A stretch of 49,075 nucleotides of DNA from Porphyromonadaceae bacterium UBA4262 (GTDB lineage Bacteria > Bacteroidota > Bacteroidia > Bacteroidales > Muribaculaceae): positions 1 through 49,075 of the forward strand of contig DGWI01000038.1 of NCBI GenBank assembly GCA_002396085.1, given 5' to 3'. A program made the translations under genes and the position numbers. The number at the start of each line of letters is the position of its first letter. Position 1 is the stretch's first letter. A model generated the notes under the pieces. The model made no database searches, was not told the origin of the DNA, and saw nothing but the letters and a program-made list of their open reading frames with translations. Positions 24,760-33,730 of the stretch are shown one piece after another.

Positions 24760-24767
24760 TATCTTTG
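24760..24767 (+). promoter_or_regulatory. -7 box of porin operon
   Basis: TATCTTTG then CAG, 9 nt before the ATG at 24777. It overlaps an in-frame TTG at 24765 and so rules that out as start. The mRNA should be nearly leaderless. The -33 is not clear because the upstream DNA is the TTAATTC repeat. Confidence 0.7.
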
Positions 24768-24776
24768 CAGTTTATT

Positions 24777-26750
24777 ATGGAAAGAAGAACTGCACTATAC
24801 ATATTGATGGCTATACTGGTGGCACTGAGCGGTGGTGCCAAGAAGAAACAGAAGATTGAGCCATCGTTTGCTTGGGCACTGACCGAGCCGCTGGGCTTGC
24901 GTACTGACGCAACCATCGACACACTTTTTTTGAACTATCACCGCTATGCCCTGCCATGGCACCCGAGCCATGTGTGGGCCACAACGGGCAACTATGGTGC
25001 GCCAGGGCAGAGCCAACTTTTCTTTGAGCGTCCCCTGACCAGCGAGTTCTTTATGGAGGACGCATTGCACCCATGGTTGCACAACACATCCACAATGCGC
25101 TTCTACAACACGCGCATCCCAATGACGCTGCTAGGCTATAGCACGGGCGGCGACAAGCAGAGTAACCAAGACCGCACGCAAGCGCTGTTCAGCGGCAACA
25201 TCAACAAGCGATTGCAGGTGGGCGCCGGCCTTGACTACATCTACTCGAAAGGCTCCTATGACAACCAGGCCGACAAGGATTTTACCTGGAAAGCATTTGC
25301 CTCCTACATGGGTGACCGCTATGAGATGCAGACGTTTTTCACTCACTATGAGTATACCACCAAGGAAAATGGTGGCATCACCGATGACCGCTACATCACC
25401 GACCCGGCCGAGGTGCAAGGCGGTGAAACCCGTGTCGACAACAAGAGCATCACCACCCTGTTGACTAGCGCCCAGAACAATATCAAGGGCAGCCAGTTCT
25501 ACATGAACCATCGCTACAAAGTGGGGTTCTACCGCTATCAGCGCGACTCAATCACCGACACCATCATTGGCAAGACCTATGTGCCCGTGACCAGCTTCAT
25601 CTGGACAATGGACTATAAGGACAACCGTCACCGCTTCTTGAACAACAGTGGCACCGAAGATACCCTGCAGTTCCCCAACACCTATCTGGAACTGGGTGGA
25701 ACTGACGAGCAGACCAGTTGGTGGCGATTGCGCAACACTGTGGGCGTGTCGATGCTCGAGGGTTTCAACCGCTGGGCCAAATTTGGACTGGCATTCTACG
25801 GCACGCACGAGGTGCGACGCTATACACAAGTGGTGGACAGCATCACCGGCAGTGGTGCCGACCTGCCCGAGGGTCTGGATGAGGCTCCTGCCCACATCGC
25901 GCCCAAGCACACCGAGAATGTGGTGTGGGTGGGTGGTCAGTTGACCAAGCAGAAAGGGTCGCATCTGCGCTACAATGCCACAGCACAGTTCGGTGTTGTG
26001 GGCAGTGTAGCCGGTGACATTGACATCAGTGGCAACATCGAGACTCGCATCAAGGTTCGCGGCGACACAGCCAGCCTGCACGGCTATGGCTACTTCAAGA
26101 ATCTGTCAGCTCCCTATCTGCTACAGAATTTCGTGTCGAACCACTACATCTGGCAGAATGACTTCGGCAAGACGCAGCGGTTCCGTGTGGGAGGCGAGCT
26201 CAACATTCCACAGACGTGGACCAACGTCAATGTAGGCTATGAGACACTGAAGAACTACATCTACTTTGACAATGCAGGGCTGCCTGCACAACACAGTCCC
26301 GCCATTCATGTGCTCAGCGCCACCCTCAAGCAGGGACTGCACTACAAGGTTCTGGGGTGGGAAAACAGTGTGACCTATCAGACGACCAGTGACAAAACCG
26401 TGCTGCCGTTGCCCGCCCTGTCGGTCTATAGCAACCTCTACCTCAAGTTCCTGGTCGCTAAAGTCTTGCATGTACAGATTGGCATCGACGGCAACTACTA
26501 CACCAAGTACTATGCACCCACCTACAATCCAGCCACAATGACATTCCACACACAGCAAGAGAAGGAGTGTGGCAACTTCTTGTTGGCCAACATCTATGCC
26601 AACTTCAAGTTGAAGAAGGCCCGATTCTTTGTGGTCTACACGCATGCCAACGGCAAAATCTTCGGTGGCAACGACTACTTTGCCATCCCCCACTACCCGC
26701 TCAATCCCCGACGTTTCCAGGTGGGCGTGAGCGTTGACTTTGCAAATTAG
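24777..26750 (+). CDS. Putative porin (Porin_10-like outer-membrane beta-barrel)
   Basis: A 657-residue outer-membrane protein. The short N-terminus (MERRTALYILMAILVALSGG) acts as a signal sequence; the remainder is rich in alternating aromatic/polar strands (RLQVGAGLDYIYSKGSYD, FASYMGDRYEMQTFFTHYEY, YHLY-type strand ends) and closes with FQVGVSVDFAN, typical of a barrel ending in an aromatic strand. Matches the 'putative porin' family of Prevotella/Bacteroides. It heads a run of four genes (porin, substrate-binding protein, TPR-like protein, dipeptidase) with tiny gaps or overlaps. Solute not known. Confidence 0.85.
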   Translation: MERRTALYILMAILVALSGGAKKKQKIEPSFAWALTEPLGLRTDATIDTLFLNYHRYALPWHPSHVWATTGNYGAPGQSQLFFERPLTSEFFMEDALHPWLHNTSTMRFYNTRIPMTLLGYSTGGDKQSNQDRTQALFSGNINKRLQVGAGLDYIYSKGSYDNQADKDFTWKAFASYMGDRYEMQTFFTHYEYTTKENGGITDDRYITDPAEVQGGETRVDNKSITTLLTSAQNNIKGSQFYMNHRYKVGFYRYQRDSITDTIIGKTYVPVTSFIWTMDYKDNRHRFLNNSGTEDTLQFPNTYLELGGTDEQTSWWRLRNTVGVSMLEGFNRWAKFGLAFYGTHEVRRYTQVVDSITGSGADLPEGLDEAPAHIAPKHTENVVWVGGQLTKQKGSHLRYNATAQFGVVGSVAGDIDISGNIETRIKVRGDTASLHGYGYFKNLSAPYLLQNFVSNHYIWQNDFGKTQRFRVGGELNIPQTWTNVNVGYETLKNYIYFDNAGLPAQHSPAIHVLSATLKQGLHYKVLGWENSVTYQTTSDKTVLPLPALSVYSNLYLKFLVAKVLHVQIGIDGNYYTKYYAPTYNPATMTFHTQQEKECGNFLLANIYANFKLKKARFFVVYTHANGKIFGGNDYFAIPHYPLNPRRFQVGVSVDFAN

Positions 26751-26757
26751 AGACAAG

Positions 26758-27585
26758 ATGTTGAGAGAGAGACGAAAAGTAATCAAGGGACAGACGTTGC
26801 TCTACATCGCATTGCTGGGTATCACCCTGACCATGATGGTGATGCTGAGTCGCTGTGACCAACCCAAGGCCGAGGTCAGTGACCGCCCCAGCGGCGGTGA
26901 CACACTGGACATAGCCATCGAGTATTCACCCATAACCTACTATAGCTACGACGACACGATGGGTGGGTTTGACTATGACCTGCTTCGTCTCATCGCGGCA
27001 CAAAGCGGTCGACCGATGAAGTTTCATCCCATCGTGACCCTGTCGCGAGGTCTTGAGGGGCTGAATGACAGCACCTACGATGTGCTGGTGGCACAGTATC
27101 CCATGACCACTGCCGGGCGTGAGCGTTACCTGTTCACCCAACCGATATACATCGACAAGCAGGTGCTGGTGCAACGAGCATCGACAGGCGTGCGGCGACA
27201 ATTTCAACTGGCTGGTGACACGGTGTGGGTCGTCAAGTGCTCGCCCATGCATGAACGCATCGAGGGGCTGAGCCGCGAGATGGGCGACACCATTCATGTG
27301 ATGTCCGATCCCACCTATGGCGCCGAGCAGTTGATGCTGCGTGTAGCAGCTGGTGAAATCAAGTTTGCCGTCGTCAACCAGAGCATTGCACGAATCATGG
27401 CTCGCAAGGTGCCAGGACTGGACATCTCAGTCGACATCAGCCTGTCGCAGTTCCAGTCGTGGGTGTTGCGCAAGGACAATCAATCACTGTGCGACAGCCT
27501 CAATCAATGGTTAGATGCAGTCAAGGCCAACACGGCACTATATGAGCAACTGAACACACGATATTTTCAAGACACACAACAATGA
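26758..27585 (+). CDS. Transporter substrate-binding (SBP_bac_3/MltF-N-like) domain protein
   Basis: A 275-residue periplasmic protein. An N-terminal membrane segment (LLYIALLGITLTMMVMLS, then RC) is either an anchor or an atypical lipoprotein signal, since Arg precedes the Cys. The rest is an extracellular solute-binding family 3 fold: LDIAIEYSPITYYSYDD, GGFDYDLLRLIAAQSG, YDVLVAQYPMTTAGRERYLF, AAGEIKFAVVNQSIARIM. No ABC permease or ATPase is nearby, so it may resemble the sensor domain of MltF rather than a transporter part. The ATG at 26758 was chosen; 7 nt after the porin stop. It overlaps the next gene (ATGA). Confidence 0.75.
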   Translation: MLRERRKVIKGQTLLYIALLGITLTMMVMLSRCDQPKAEVSDRPSGGDTLDIAIEYSPITYYSYDDTMGGFDYDLLRLIAAQSGRPMKFHPIVTLSRGLEGLNDSTYDVLVAQYPMTTAGRERYLFTQPIYIDKQVLVQRASTGVRRQFQLAGDTVWVVKCSPMHERIEGLSREMGDTIHVMSDPTYGAEQLMLRVAAGEIKFAVVNQSIARIMARKVPGLDISVDISLSQFQSWVLRKDNQSLCDSLNQWLDAVKANTALYEQLNTRYFQDTQQ

Positions 27586-29222
27586 AGAGACTGGACGAGT
27601 TACTAAAAAAATTCAAGCACGAGCGCACATCGGTCAAGGCCGACTTCAAGGCCTTCCTCAAACAGAACAACTGCAAGAACACCGAACACTACGACAAGAA
27701 AGACAAGAGCACGCGCTACTACTTTGACTACCAAGGCGGACACTTTGTGGCCGACATCAAGGACAGCAACCGGGGCGTGGACATCACGTTTCCGGGCATA
27801 GCAGACATGCCTGTCGATGAGTTGCCCCTAGTGCGCACCCTGTGCAATCATTATAACGCCAGCAACACATTCATCAAGTTCACCTACTCAACCAACGAGG
27901 AAGACAACAGGGCGCATGTGCATATATCATTCTTTGCCAACACAGTGTGGCCCGAAGAACTGCCCGAAAGTCTGACAGCATGCTTCTACTACCAACGCCA
28001 GTTTTGCGACGAATACAAGGGACTGAAACTGGCCGCCAAAGAGAACGACACTGATGATGTGGAGCGTGACCACCAACAAGTGGTGAGAGAGCGCTACATG
28101 CTCCTTCAACAAGAACTCAACCACCAGTGTGGTAATCCCAGCGATTGGCGACCAGACCATCACAGTCTGAGGCTTGACACCATGCTTGAGAAGATGCTAG
28201 GAATCAGGCAAGTGAGGATTCTCAACATCGATGGTGACACAGAATGTATCAAAAATGACGATAAAACTACATTGGATCTGGCCTCATGCTGCTCACCGAG
28301 CTTGACTAAAGCCCGGAGCATGACACTGGAGGTCAACATCGGCGACGACGATGCGCCCCGATATATCCAAATGCTCATCACCAGCGATAATAAGGATATC
28401 GATGACTGTGTGCGCATCACAGCGACACTTGTGCCCGAGCCACGCAACCGCCGAGCAGCTATCAACAGTGAGTCGCAGTTGCCCATGAGCAACTCGGTGC
28501 TAGTGGCCATGAACTGTGATGACACCAAGCAGATGCAGAGCGAGTTTGACTACATGTGGAAAGACGCTCAACTCAAGATGCGCGATGGCGAACCGCTCAA
28601 CGAGTTGCAGCAACTCATCGCCGACGTGACCGATGCCAACATTGGCTATAACATCTATTGGGGTCGCAAGCACATGCTCAATGGTCGCTTCTATCAGGCA
28701 TTGCAGCATCTGGAGAATGCGTTTAATGCCATGCGCACCATCTACTTTGACCTGAAAAAGGAGATGCGAGAGACATTTTTCGAGACATGTTACTACATTG
28801 GTTTCTGCTACACCGAGTTGCATCTCTATCGCGATGCTTACTATTATCTCGAATATCTGCGTGACAATGGCAACATCCGTCACACCAGCGAACTCATCAA
28901 TGCCTTGGCCAATGGCAAGGACTTCCGTCTGTTTGCATTGACCGACGACATCATCAATGCCATCCATCAGCAGTATGAACACGACGAAGACATCCCCGAG
29001 AGGTTGCAGAGTTTCATCAACTTCATGCGACGCCGCCGCGCCTATGCCCTGATTGACCACCATCAACTGGACGAGGCCGAGAGAGCCTTCACCGCCATGC
29101 TCGATGACCCCGAGAACAGCGACTATGCCTTGGGTGAACTGGCATACATCAAACGCCTGCGCAAGGCCGATCTAGCCGCCAACGAGAGCGAAGCCCAAAA
29201 TGCTAACAAAAAAAACGAATAA
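27582..29222 (+). CDS. TPR-like protein with YbjN-like N-terminus, function unknown
   Basis: A 546-residue cytoplasmic protein without signal peptide. Residues about 30-120 (RYYFDYQGGHFVADIKD, VRTLCNHYNASNTFIKFTYS, AHVHISFFA) look like a YbjN/secretion-chaperone fold; a second similar alpha/beta stretch may follow around 190-300. From about 335 the protein is helical with TPR-like pairs (NGRFYQALQHLENAFNAM, YYIGFCYTELHLYRDAYYYL, LDEAERAFTAML). Its start overlaps the substrate-binding gene by 4 nt, so the two are probably translated together. No specific role can be assigned; fold assignment is by eye. Confidence 0.6.
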   Translation: MKRLDELLKKFKHERTSVKADFKAFLKQNNCKNTEHYDKKDKSTRYYFDYQGGHFVADIKDSNRGVDITFPGIADMPVDELPLVRTLCNHYNASNTFIKFTYSTNEEDNRAHVHISFFANTVWPEELPESLTACFYYQRQFCDEYKGLKLAAKENDTDDVERDHQQVVRERYMLLQQELNHQCGNPSDWRPDHHSLRLDTMLEKMLGIRQVRILNIDGDTECIKNDDKTTLDLASCCSPSLTKARSMTLEVNIGDDDAPRYIQMLITSDNKDIDDCVRITATLVPEPRNRRAAINSESQLPMSNSVLVAMNCDDTKQMQSEFDYMWKDAQLKMRDGEPLNELQQLIADVTDANIGYNIYWGRKHMLNGRFYQALQHLENAFNAMRTIYFDLKKEMRETFFETCYYIGFCYTELHLYRDAYYYLEYLRDNGNIRHTSELINALANGKDFRLFALTDDIINAIHQQYEHDEDIPERLQSFINFMRRRRAYALIDHHQLDEAERAFTAMLDDPENSDYALGELAYIKRLRKADLAANESEAQNANKKNE

Positions 29223-29223
29223 T

Positions 29224-30858
29224 ATGATGACACTAAGATTACTGATTGCAGCCGCCATGCTGGCTGCCACAATGATGACAGCAGGTGCACAGGTCGACGA
29301 GTCGACACCCGAAGGCATGAAACGGCTGTCGTGTACCAGCATCATGGTGGGTAAACGAGCCAGCACCGATGGCTCGGTCATCACCTCGCACACCTGCGAC
29401 TCATGGTACCGCACCTGGATGACCATGACCCCGGCACGCGACTATGAGCGCGACACCGTCACCGCCATCTACGACGGTCGCATGCACACACAGTCGCCAC
29501 AAGACAGCACCAAGATGTATCGCAAGGGTGTCATCCCGCAAGTGCGACACACCTACCGCTACCTTGACACTGCTTATCCCTGCCTCAACGAGAAACAACT
29601 GGCTATGGGAGAGACCACCATCGGCGGACGCGACACGCTGCGCAACAAGCAGGGCTTGTTCTGCATCGAGGAATTGCAGCGCATCGCACTGGAACGGTGC
29701 ACGACAGCACGCGATGCCATCCGCCTGATGGGCGAACTGGTCAAGCAGTATGGCTACGGCGACAGCGGTGAGTGCCTGACCATCGCCGACAAGAATGAAG
29801 TGTGGATCTTTGAGGTCTTCGGCGAGGGTCCGAAGAAGATTGGTGGCGTGTGGGCTGCCCAGCGCATTCCCGACGACGAGATCGCCGTGTCGGCCAACAT
29901 CTCTCGCATCGGTCGCCTGAATCTGAATGATCCCGACCACTTCATGGCCAGCGACAATGTCTATGATGTGGCCAAGCGATTGAAACTGTGGGACGGCAAG
30001 CAGGAATTCAGTTTCTGGCGCGTGTACAGTGGAGGCAACTACATGAAGGAGACCAAGAACTACAGTGTGCGTGAGCATTATATCATGGACGCATTGGCAC
30101 CCAGTCTGCACCTGAGCGACACCATCCAGGAACTGCCGCTGAGCGTCAAGCCCGATAGCCTGGTGAGTGTCGAGCGCGTGATGGCTCTGCTGGGCAGTTA
30201 CTACGAGGGCAGCAACAAGAACCTGAGTGGTCGCCACCTCATCCCCAACCCCAAGCGCAAGGACAAAAAGGGCAACCTGGTGGAGAATCAACCCGACTCG
30301 ATAGTCTCGCCCGTGAGTAACCCCTGGATGCGTCCCGACGAGATCAACATGTACTATGCCATGGGTGACTCGGCGATGAAGAACATCCGCACCGTGAGTG
30401 TGTCGTGGTGCGCCTACAGCACTGTCATCCAACTGCGCTCGTGGTTGCCCGACGAGGTGGGTGGCGTGTGCTGGATGGCCCTGGACAACCCGGGCGAGAG
30501 CCCACGATTCCCCATCTTCAGCGGGACGACCGAGCTGCCCAAGATGCTGCAAGTGTGCGGCCAGCACACCGACCGCGATGATGCCGCCCTGTGGCACTAC
30601 CGCAAGGCCAATCGCCTGGCCACCGTGCGCTGGGGCACCTATCGCAAGCAACTGGAGCCACTGCGCGACTACTTCACGCTGAAAGGCCAGCGCGAGTTGC
30701 CCTGGGTCGAACAGTCGTGGCAGAGCCTCAATGCCACCGACCCCAAAGCAGCACAACAGATGCTCAATGGCTATGTGGCCGACTTTGTTGGAGCCACTGT
30801 CCTGCGTTGGGACGAACTGGCCCGCCACATCTGGCGCCAACAATGGACCGGTTTCTAG
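29224..30858 (+). CDS. C69 family dipeptidase (PepD-like), secreted
   Basis: A 544-residue Ntn-hydrolase. I chose the ATG at 29224 because it yields a clean signal peptide (MMTLRLLIAAAMLAATMMTAGAQ) and avoids overlap with the previous gene; an ATG at 29200 is also in frame. The nucleophile is Cys37 in SCTSIMVGKRASTDGSVITS, the family signature. Other conserved stretches: LFCIEELQRIALERCTTARD, DKNEVWIFEVFGEGP and GGVWAAQRIPDDEIAVSANI. Likely splits dipeptides in the periplasm. Last of the four-gene run, ended by a weak hairpin at 30898. Confidence 0.92.
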   Translation: MMTLRLLIAAAMLAATMMTAGAQVDESTPEGMKRLSCTSIMVGKRASTDGSVITSHTCDSWYRTWMTMTPARDYERDTVTAIYDGRMHTQSPQDSTKMYRKGVIPQVRHTYRYLDTAYPCLNEKQLAMGETTIGGRDTLRNKQGLFCIEELQRIALERCTTARDAIRLMGELVKQYGYGDSGECLTIADKNEVWIFEVFGEGPKKIGGVWAAQRIPDDEIAVSANISRIGRLNLNDPDHFMASDNVYDVAKRLKLWDGKQEFSFWRVYSGGNYMKETKNYSVREHYIMDALAPSLHLSDTIQELPLSVKPDSLVSVERVMALLGSYYEGSNKNLSGRHLIPNPKRKDKKGNLVENQPDSIVSPVSNPWMRPDEINMYYAMGDSAMKNIRTVSVSWCAYSTVIQLRSWLPDEVGGVCWMALDNPGESPRFPIFSGTTELPKMLQVCGQHTDRDDAALWHYRKANRLATVRWGTYRKQLEPLRDYFTLKGQRELPWVEQSWQSLNATDPKAAQQMLNGYVADFVGATVLRWDELARHIWRQQWTGF

Positions 30859-30897
30859 GCACTGTGAAACTTGTAATGCATAATACACCATTCAGAA

Positions 30898-30932
30898 TCA
30901 GCCAAAAACTAAAATCAGTGGTTTTTGCTGAA
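30898..30932 (+). terminator. Weak hairpin after dipeptidase gene
   Basis: TCAGCCAAAAAC (from 30898) pairs with GTTTTTGCTGA (to 30931) with one bulged C, followed by ATAATTTG. It lies 40 nt after the stop codon. Confidence 0.5.
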
Positions 30933-30935
30933 TAA

Positions 30936-30967
30936 TTTGTACATACCAAAGTTTATCTTTATTTTTG
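30936..30967 (+). promoter_or_regulatory. Promoter of the acidic repeat protein gene
   Basis: -33 TTTG (30936-30939), 20-nt spacer, -7 TATTTTTG (30960-30967), 34 nt before the start codon. Full Bacteroidota consensus. Confidence 0.85.
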
Positions 30968-31001
30968 CCAACAAATATTAACCCCTCTAACAAAAAAGCC
31001 T

Positions 31002-33407
31002 ATGAAAAAAATTATGTTACTGCTCATGGCCACCATCGTATCGATGGCCGTGAGCGCACAACAGATGACGGCTTTGAGCCACAATCTGTTGCACAAGTCT
31101 ATCAACAAAGAGATGCTGGGCCACAAGCGGCATGCTATCGATGCTTCACACATTGATGTCAAGGCACAGGCACCAACCAAGGCTCCGCAACTGGCCAATG
31201 CCGAGGTGGTGACACCGCCCCAAGACCTGGCCACCGAGAACTATCGTCTGAACGGTTACCTCTTTGACGGCTCGTCGTGGGAGCAAGTGAGCACCCCGGT
31301 CAAGGTCGGCATTGACGGCGACAATGTCTACATCCAGGGTGTCAGTGTCCTGCTGCCCGAGGCTTGGATCAAGGGCACGCTCAACAACGAGGACATGACC
31401 GTGTCGTTCCCCATGCAGTACTATGGCAAGTTCAACGACTATGACGACTACTTCTTCCCCGTCACCCCGGTCGATGGCGGCTATGCGCCCATCGATGCTG
31501 TGTTCAACTACAACGCTGAACTGGGTACGTTCATCTTGTCGCAGGACGTTGTGTGCTACATTGTCGAGAACTCGAGCGACAGCGAGCTGGCCTGGTTCTA
31601 TCAGTTCGACAGCCAGATGACCATTGTGCCTGAGGGCGATGTAGTCGAGGTGCCCGAAGGTCTCGAGACCCAGGACTATGCACTGACCGGCACCTACATG
31701 GGCTATGAGGACAACTGGTTTGAGGGCGATCCACTGGCCAGCAACGCCAAGGTCGGCTTTGACGGCGACGACATCTATGTCCAGGGCCTGTGCGTCTATC
31801 TGCCCCAGGCTTGGGTCAAGGGGCACCGCGAGGGCGACACCTATGTCTTTGACAACGGACAGTACTTCGGCACATTCATCTATCAGGGCGACGCCTATCA
31901 GTTCTACTTCATGGGTGCCACGCCCTACAGCAACGACCCGGCCCCGATGGTGATGACACTGGATGAGGCTACCGGCACACTCACCGCTCAGCAGTGGTAT
32001 GCCATCAGTGCCTCGGACGAGGAGGTGCGCTGGTATGACATCCACGGCAATGTCAAGCTCACGCCCATCCAGGATGTGGCCGCCACACCGGCAAAGCCCA
32101 CATTCGGCTACTATGAGTACTATGCCGAAGACGACTTCGGCTTCGTTGTGCTGAACATCCCCACCCTTGATGTCGACGGCAACCCGCTGCTGACCGACAA
32201 GCTGGGCTACCAGCTCTTTGTCGACCGTGGCAACGGTCCCGAGCAGTACATCTTCGCGGCCGACCTCTATGGCTTCGACGAGGACATGACGACCATCCCC
32301 TACAACTTTGGCGACGACATCAACTTTATGGCTCACGGTGAGCTGGCTGTTGTCTACGGCCTGGGCGAGGGCGTGCAGCAGATGGGTGTTCGCAGTGTCT
32401 ATACCGGCGGTGGCGAGACCCACTACAGCGACATCGACTGGTACAATGTCTTTGAGAACGAGAAGGTCGTGATCACACCGCCCGAGGGCCTTGAGGCCAA
32501 CACCTACACGCTCACGGCCACTGACCTGCAGTTTGGCGAGGAATATCCCGAGGAGCACAAGGCCGACGTGCTGGTGGGCTTCGACGGCAACGATGTCTAC
32601 ATCCAGGGCTTGAGCAAGTGGATCACCGACGCATGGGTCAAGGGTACGATGGCCGACGACGGCACCACAGTCACCTTCCCGAAGCACTTCCTGGGCAACT
32701 TCGACGCTTGGGGCATCGACATGGAGATTGTGTTCAACGGCGCCACTATGGCCTACGATCCCGAGACCGACACCTTCACTACCGCCGAGGGCTATACCTC
32801 GACCAGCACCTATCAGCTTGAGGGTGAGACCTACGACGAGCCTGCCGATGTGATGACCAACGTCGTCATCACCCGTGCCGCCGACGTGGCCGCCATTCCC
32901 GCTGCCCCCGAGATTCTGAACTTTGCACTCAACGAGGGCTATGGCTACATGCTGGAGATGAACATCCCGCTCGAGGATGTGGACGGCAATCCCATCTTTG
33001 CCAGCAAGCTCAGCTACCAGCTCTTCTCGATGCAGGATGGCGAGGAAAGCCCCATCACGTTGGAGGCCAGCCGCTATGAGTACGCCACCGAAGACCTGAC
33101 CATCATTCCGTATCTCTACACCGACTACTGGGAGGTGCTGCAAGGCGGCGAGACCGTCTATGTGCACGCCGACGGCATCGAGAACTGGCAGGCCATCGGT
33201 GCCAAGAGCATCTACACTGGCGGTGGCGAGACCAACGAGAGCCCCATCACTTGGTTTGAGATCAATAACTCGGGCATCACTGAGGTCACTGCCGGCCAGA
33301 GCCAGAACATGCAGCTCTATGACCTGCTGGGTCGCCGTGTCGACCAGAGCAAGCTGCGTCCCGGCATCTACGTCCGTCAAGATGGCCGCAAAGTCGTGAT
33401 CAAGTGA
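31002..33407 (+). CDS. Large acidic secreted repeat protein with T9SS-like C-terminal domain
   Basis: An 801-residue exported protein. Signal peptide (1-19, ending VSAQ). Three copies of a domain of about 145 residues start near 70, 216 and 490; each opens with (P)xxLxxxxYxLxG, then VGxDGxxVYIQG, an xAWVKG motif and YxGxF. Two copies of a second domain start near 360 and 630 (AxPAxPxF...; LDVDGNP, KLxYQLF, IPY, VRSVYTGGGET). The C-terminal 45 residues (NMQLYDLLGRRVDQSKLRPG, then IYVRQDGRKVVIK) look like a type IX secretion sorting domain. Very acidic. The repeat family seems frequent in gut Bacteroidales by my knowledge but has no known function. Confidence 0.85.
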   Translation: MKKIMLLLMATIVSMAVSAQQMTALSHNLLHKSINKEMLGHKRHAIDASHIDVKAQAPTKAPQLANAEVVTPPQDLATENYRLNGYLFDGSSWEQVSTPVKVGIDGDNVYIQGVSVLLPEAWIKGTLNNEDMTVSFPMQYYGKFNDYDDYFFPVTPVDGGYAPIDAVFNYNAELGTFILSQDVVCYIVENSSDSELAWFYQFDSQMTIVPEGDVVEVPEGLETQDYALTGTYMGYEDNWFEGDPLASNAKVGFDGDDIYVQGLCVYLPQAWVKGHREGDTYVFDNGQYFGTFIYQGDAYQFYFMGATPYSNDPAPMVMTLDEATGTLTAQQWYAISASDEEVRWYDIHGNVKLTPIQDVAATPAKPTFGYYEYYAEDDFGFVVLNIPTLDVDGNPLLTDKLGYQLFVDRGNGPEQYIFAADLYGFDEDMTTIPYNFGDDINFMAHGELAVVYGLGEGVQQMGVRSVYTGGGETHYSDIDWYNVFENEKVVITPPEGLEANTYTLTATDLQFGEEYPEEHKADVLVGFDGNDVYIQGLSKWITDAWVKGTMADDGTTVTFPKHFLGNFDAWGIDMEIVFNGATMAYDPETDTFTTAEGYTSTSTYQLEGETYDEPADVMTNVVITRAADVAAIPAAPEILNFALNEGYGYMLEMNIPLEDVDGNPIFASKLSYQLFSMQDGEESPITLEASRYEYATEDLTIIPYLYTDYWEVLQGGETVYVHADGIENWQAIGAKSIYTGGGETNESPITWFEINNSGITEVTAGQSQNMQLYDLLGRRVDQSKLRPGIYVRQDGRKVVIK

Positions 33408-33430
33408 GCGCAAAGGCCTCATGCTGATTT

Positions 33431-33514
33431 TGCAGATTAAAAAGAAAACAACTCAAACAACTTAAACAATATTTATAACCAATTTGGGTTGTGCAAGTTG
33501 CGTAAGTTGTTTTT
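33431..33514. repeat. Imperfect inverted-repeat element, copy 2
   Basis: GCAGATTAAAAA then AAACAACTCAAACAACTTAA, with a right arm ending CGTAAGTTGTTTTT. The first 30 nt closely match copy 1 at 21882. Both copies follow the end of a transcription unit. Confidence 0.7.
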
Positions 33515-33521
33515 ACAAGAG

Positions 33522-33552
33522 AAAATGTCGGGACACGTGTCCCGACATTTTT
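33522..33552 (+). terminator. Perfect palindromic terminator
   Basis: AAAATGTCGGGACAC pairs exactly with GTGTCCCGACATTTT (15 bp, centre at 33536/33537), flanked by A-run and T-run, so it can terminate from both sides. It separates the core genome genes from the accessory block. Confidence 0.88.
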
Positions 33553-33604
33553 ATTATTCCCCGTGCGACTAAGGTTTTGCCAAGAAGCGAAAATCCCCCC
33601 ACCC

Positions 33605-33672
33605 CTTGCTTTTCCCAGAAAAAATTAGTAACTTTGCAGAGTCAACTCATAGCCATCAACTGAAAGCAAAAA
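33605..33672 (+). promoter_or_regulatory. Promoter and leader of accessory block 1
   Basis: -33 CTTG (33605-33608), 20-nt spacer, -7 TAACTTTG (33629-33636). The next 40 nt (CAGAGTCAACT, AGCCATCAACTGAA, GCAAAAATG) match the leader at 44203-44250 almost base for base. The ATG that ends the shared part opens only a short 6-codon ORF here; the real gene starts 59 nt further on. Confidence 0.8.
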
Positions 33673-33730
33673 TGTATATACTATTTGATTGACGGATTAA
33701 CTCACAATAATATTGATAATCTAGGCATCT

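Larger units (their letters stand above)
33408..33730. other. Intergenic region at edge of accessory island
   Basis: 323 nt holding, in order, inverted-repeat element copy 2 (33431-33514), a perfect-palindrome terminator (33522-33552), a promoter (33605-33636), a leader shared with the 44.2-kb promoter, and a possible 6-codon ORF (ATG 33672 to TGA 33692, MYILFD). Base composition drops to AT-rich from about 33610 on. No other gene seen. Confidence 0.7.

Noticed and set aside
24765..24776. TTG start codon for the porin gene
   Set aside because: The TTG is part of the -7 box TATCTTTG; the ATG at 24777 fits the promoter and signal sequence.
29401..30891. A 496-codon minus-strand open frame
   Set aside because: Antisense to the C69 dipeptidase, which has its catalytic signature; no motif in the antisense product.
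31146..33422. A 758-codon minus-strand open frame
   Set aside because: Antisense to the acidic repeat protein, which has signal peptide, internal repeats, a promoter and a sorting tail. The antisense product is low-complexity V/L/H-rich.
33672..33692. Six-codon ORF (MYILFD) after the shared leader
   Set aside because: Too short to call a gene; noted only as a possible leader peptide or a remnant of a replaced gene.
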